From the NCBI GenBank assembly GCA_013821025.1, contig JACDHN010000013.1, forward strand, positions 1-15,658: DNA of 15,658 nucleotides, in the 5' to 3' direction. The DNA is from Acidimicrobiia bacterium (lineage in GTDB: Bacteria; Actinomycetota; Acidimicrobiia; Acidimicrobiales; Ilumatobacteraceae). Below, in pieces: positions 13,417 to 15,658 of the stretch (position 1 is the stretch's first letter; every line of letters begins with the position of its first letter). Below the pieces are notes generated by a model that saw only the letters and a program-made list of their open reading frames with translations, had not been told where the DNA came from and did no database searches. The position numbers and the translations under genes were made by a program.

Positions 13417-15658
13417 TCGGCGGCGGTTTGGCACCAGCGCGCTGGCGCCTGGCGCTGCGGTTCGCGAGGCGCGAGGTTCAGCGCCGGCCCGGCCGCACCG
13501 TGCTCGTGGCGCTGCTGATCGCGGTGCCGATCATGGGCATGACGCTCGGCAGCGTCTATGCCCACACCGTCGATGACAGCGCCGGTTGGGAGTTCCAGGT
13601 GCGCTACGGCGCGGGGGTCGACATAGCTGCACAGGGTCCCGTTTCAGGAGCCACCTCCGCCGAGCTCAGAGGCATCGAAAAGGTGCTGCCAGCAGACGCC
13701 ACAGTGACCAGGGTGATCGGCGTTCTAAACGTCCCCATCCGCCAGCAGCGCGGTGACACCCTGACAGCGACAATGCTGCAGTTCGATGGTGCTCCCGGCA
13801 ACGGTGCCGAGCCGATCGGGCTGGAGCCTGCTGAGCTTCCCCGAGGAAACGAGGTGTGGGTGTCTCGACACCTGCTCGACGAGCTCGACCTCGACGTCGG
13901 GGACACGCTGTCGCTGCGGTACCCGCGCGGATCGTGGACGATCTCAGGTACTGGCACGCCAAACATTGATCACCGGGAAAATCTCATCGTGTTCGCCGAG
14001 TTCCCGCTGCGGCAGTTCCGCGAGGAGTACCTCGGCCGGACGACGGTCATCGACCTGCCAGGGTCCGAGCGCCAGGAACGTCAGCAGCTCGCAGACACGA
14101 TCCAACGGCGATACCAGAACGTCTACCCGGAGACCGCCGAGGACAACATCGCCAGCGGTGGATTCGGACCGGAGACATCTTTGCTGGCGTGGGGATGGGT
14201 GGCAGGGATCATCGCTCTCGCCGCGGTCGGCATAGTGATCTCGGCGGCGTTCGCCACGAGCGCCAGGCGCCAACTGGTGATGGTCGGCCAGCTCTCGGCG
14301 AATGGCGCCCCGCAGCGCTTGATTGGGCGCGCCCTCGGCCTGCAAGGGTTCTGGACCGGGCTCGCCGGTGTCGCTCTGGGCATGACGGGAGCCGTGCTGA
14401 TCGGCGTGTTCGGTCGGTCGACGATTGAGCGGGTGAACGCGGCAGATCTTCCGGCGTTCCAGTACGTGGCGCGCGACCTGGTCGTCATCGCCCTGACCGG
14501 CATCGCCGCAGCAGTCGTCGCCGCGTATGTACCGGCGCGGTCAGCGGCCAAGGTGCCGACGCTTACGGCGCTGGCTGGCCGGCGCCCGCTCGGCAAGGTG
14601 CCGGTGCGTCTGGTTCCGATCGGCGTCGTGGTCTTCGGCTTCGGGGTGTTGCTGCTGGTGCTCGCAGCCGGCAGCGAGGGCGGCGACATCGCGGCGGCTG
14701 CCGGTGTGCTCGGAGGAGTGATGGTCATGGCAGGCATGTGCTGCTGCTCGCCGCTCGCCATCGACGCCATGAGCCGCCTTGCCGCCCGTGCCGGCCGGTC
14801 GTGGCGCTTCTCCGGTCGCAGCCTCGGGCGCACCAGGGCGCGCAGCGCTGCAATCGTCACAGCGATCGGCGTGACCGGCGCCCTCGCCACGGCCGGCTCG
14901 TCGCTGGCGCTCTCGGCGGCCGAGGAGGAGGATCGAGCGTTCTCGTATCCAGACGACGCGGTGGTCGTCGTGCCGATGGACGAGGACGGGTACATGTTCG
15001 AGGAGGGGGCCAACCCGCCGGCGAGGAGTTCGGTCGAGATCCCGGCCGACCTGCGCCAGGGAGTGGTCGACGTGTTGCCAGGCGCTTCGTGGAGCGTCCG
15101 GCGCGAGGCTACGTTCGACTCCAGAAGCCCCGAAGAGGACTTCGGGTACGCCGAGGATGAGCTCGGGATCCTCGCCTACGACACCATCGTGATCGGCGAC
15201 GAGGCGATGCAGGACCTGTATGAGCTCTCCAAGACGGATCGGCAGGCGCTCGGCCGCGCCGGTGCGTTGGCGCTGCAGTGGTACAGCTTCGGCTCCGAGC
15301 CGGTTCCCGCCGAGGTCGGTGTCGTGCTGGCGGCGGCGGGCAAACCGATCCGGACCGAGGCGGCGACACGGGAGTATCTGCAGGAGATGGTGATGGATGC
15401 TGAGGGCGGCCTGCAGGAGCCCAAGTATGGCGTCGTCACCGGACGCGACACGTTGATGATCACCGAAGACCTCGCCAACTCGTTGGGTCTCGACATCGTC
15501 GAGCGCGGCGCCATCGTGCGCACCGGCGACTCGATCACCGCCGGTCAGCAGCGGCAGCTCGACGAGGTGCCGGTCAGCGAGATGGAGGGCGGGACACCTC
15601 TCCGATTGGTCTACCGCGACGTTCCCCGAGAACAGACCATCGAGGGTTGGTCGCTGGC
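13413..15658 (+). CDS. FtsX-like ABC transporter permease, truncated by the window edge
   Basis: An open frame of 748 codons with no stop before the right edge; the 3' end is missing. The first membrane helix is at about residues 29-49 (TVLVALLIAVPIMGM), after a basic amphipathic start. A large extracytoplasmic domain follows (about 50-255). Helices then lie near 257-281, 312-334 and 356-376, the FtsX core; a second block has helices near 400-420, 425-450 and 477-503. A second extracytoplasmic domain begins at about 505 and is still open at the edge. The layout matches long, duplicated FtsX-domain permeases, which act by mechanotransmission or lipophilic-substrate export and not by classical channel transport. 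Its ATG overlaps the ATPase stop (ATGA). The Cys triplet in AGMCCCSPL is unusual for a membrane helix. No frameshift was found when I read the whole frame. Confidence 0.9.
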   Translation, partial: MIGGGLAPARWRLALRFARREVQRRPGRTVLVALLIAVPIMGMTLGSVYAHTVDDSAGWEFQVRYGAGVDIAAQGPVSGATSAELRGIEKVLPADATVTRVIGVLNVPIRQQRGDTLTATMLQFDGAPGNGAEPIGLEPAELPRGNEVWVSRHLLDELDLDVGDTLSLRYPRGSWTISGTGTPNIDHRENLIVFAEFPLRQFREEYLGRTTVIDLPGSERQERQQLADTIQRRYQNVYPETAEDNIASGGFGPETSLLAWGWVAGIIALAAVGIVISAAFATSARRQLVMVGQLSANGAPQRLIGRALGLQGFWTGLAGVALGMTGAVLIGVFGRSTIERVNAADLPAFQYVARDLVVIALTGIAAAVVAAYVPARSAAKVPTLTALAGRRPLGKVPVRLVPIGVVVFGFGVLLLVLAAGSEGGDIAAAAGVLGGVMVMAGMCCCSPLAIDAMSRLAARAGRSWRFSGRSLGRTRARSAAIVTAIGVTGALATAGSSLALSAAEEEDRAFSYPDDAVVVVPMDEDGYMFEEGANPPARSSVEIPADLRQGVVDVLPGASWSVRREATFDSRSPEEDFGYAEDELGILAYDTIVIGDEAMQDLYELSKTDRQALGRAGALALQWYSFGSEPVPAEVGVVLAAAGKPIRTEAATREYLQEMVMDAEGGLQEPKYGVVTGRDTLMITEDLANSLGLDIVERGAIVRTGDSITAGQQRQLDEVPVSEMEGGTPLRLVYRDVPREQTIEGWSL

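Overview
The window is dense, high-G+C bacterial DNA with little intergenic space. A BTAD/AfsR-type regulator, an F420-type luciferase-like oxidoreductase, a PadR-ABC-FtsX operon and frequent GTG starts point to an actinobacterium. A member of Acidimicrobiia or a related environmental lineage is my guess; no rRNA or marker gene is present to settle it. No tRNA, rRNA, CRISPR array, insertion sequence, phage gene or attachment site was seen.

Left part (1-4090). The minus strand carries the first 19 codons of a probable BTAD regulator running off the left edge, then an alpha/beta hydrolase and an amidase of the 6-aminohexanoate-cyclic-dimer hydrolase (NylA) type. The last two look like a small ester/amide catabolic pair, each preceded by the same 11-bp motif. 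A divergent MFS exporter faces right. It converges on a META-domain gene across a strong GC hairpin.

Middle (4091-9014). A tandem-META lipoprotein and a poxvirus-like type IB topoisomerase lie on the minus strand. An ABC-F ATPase and an F420-dependent luciferase-like oxidoreductase lie on the plus strand. A small tautomerase-fold protein converges with the oxidoreductase; their stop codons lie 22 bp apart.

Right part (9015-15658). A large AfsR-like regulator (winged helix, BTAD, NB-ARC ATPase, TPR-like C-terminus) is divergent from the tautomerase. It is followed by a PadR repressor gene, an ABC ATPase and an FtsX-type permease cut by the right edge. The last three are joined by two ATGA overlaps, each with a small inverted repeat at the start codon. 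The PadR promoter holds three copies of TACTGRGTA and looks leaderless. The simplest reading is that PadR represses its own operon, and that the ATPase and permease form a MacB/FtsX-like export or cell-envelope complex released on induction.

I did not find a clearly new biological system. The most informative unexplained signals are regulatory: the PadR operator cluster, the hairpins at both coupled starts, the motif shared by the hydrolase and amidase upstream regions, and palindromes before the tautomerase and the META lipoprotein.
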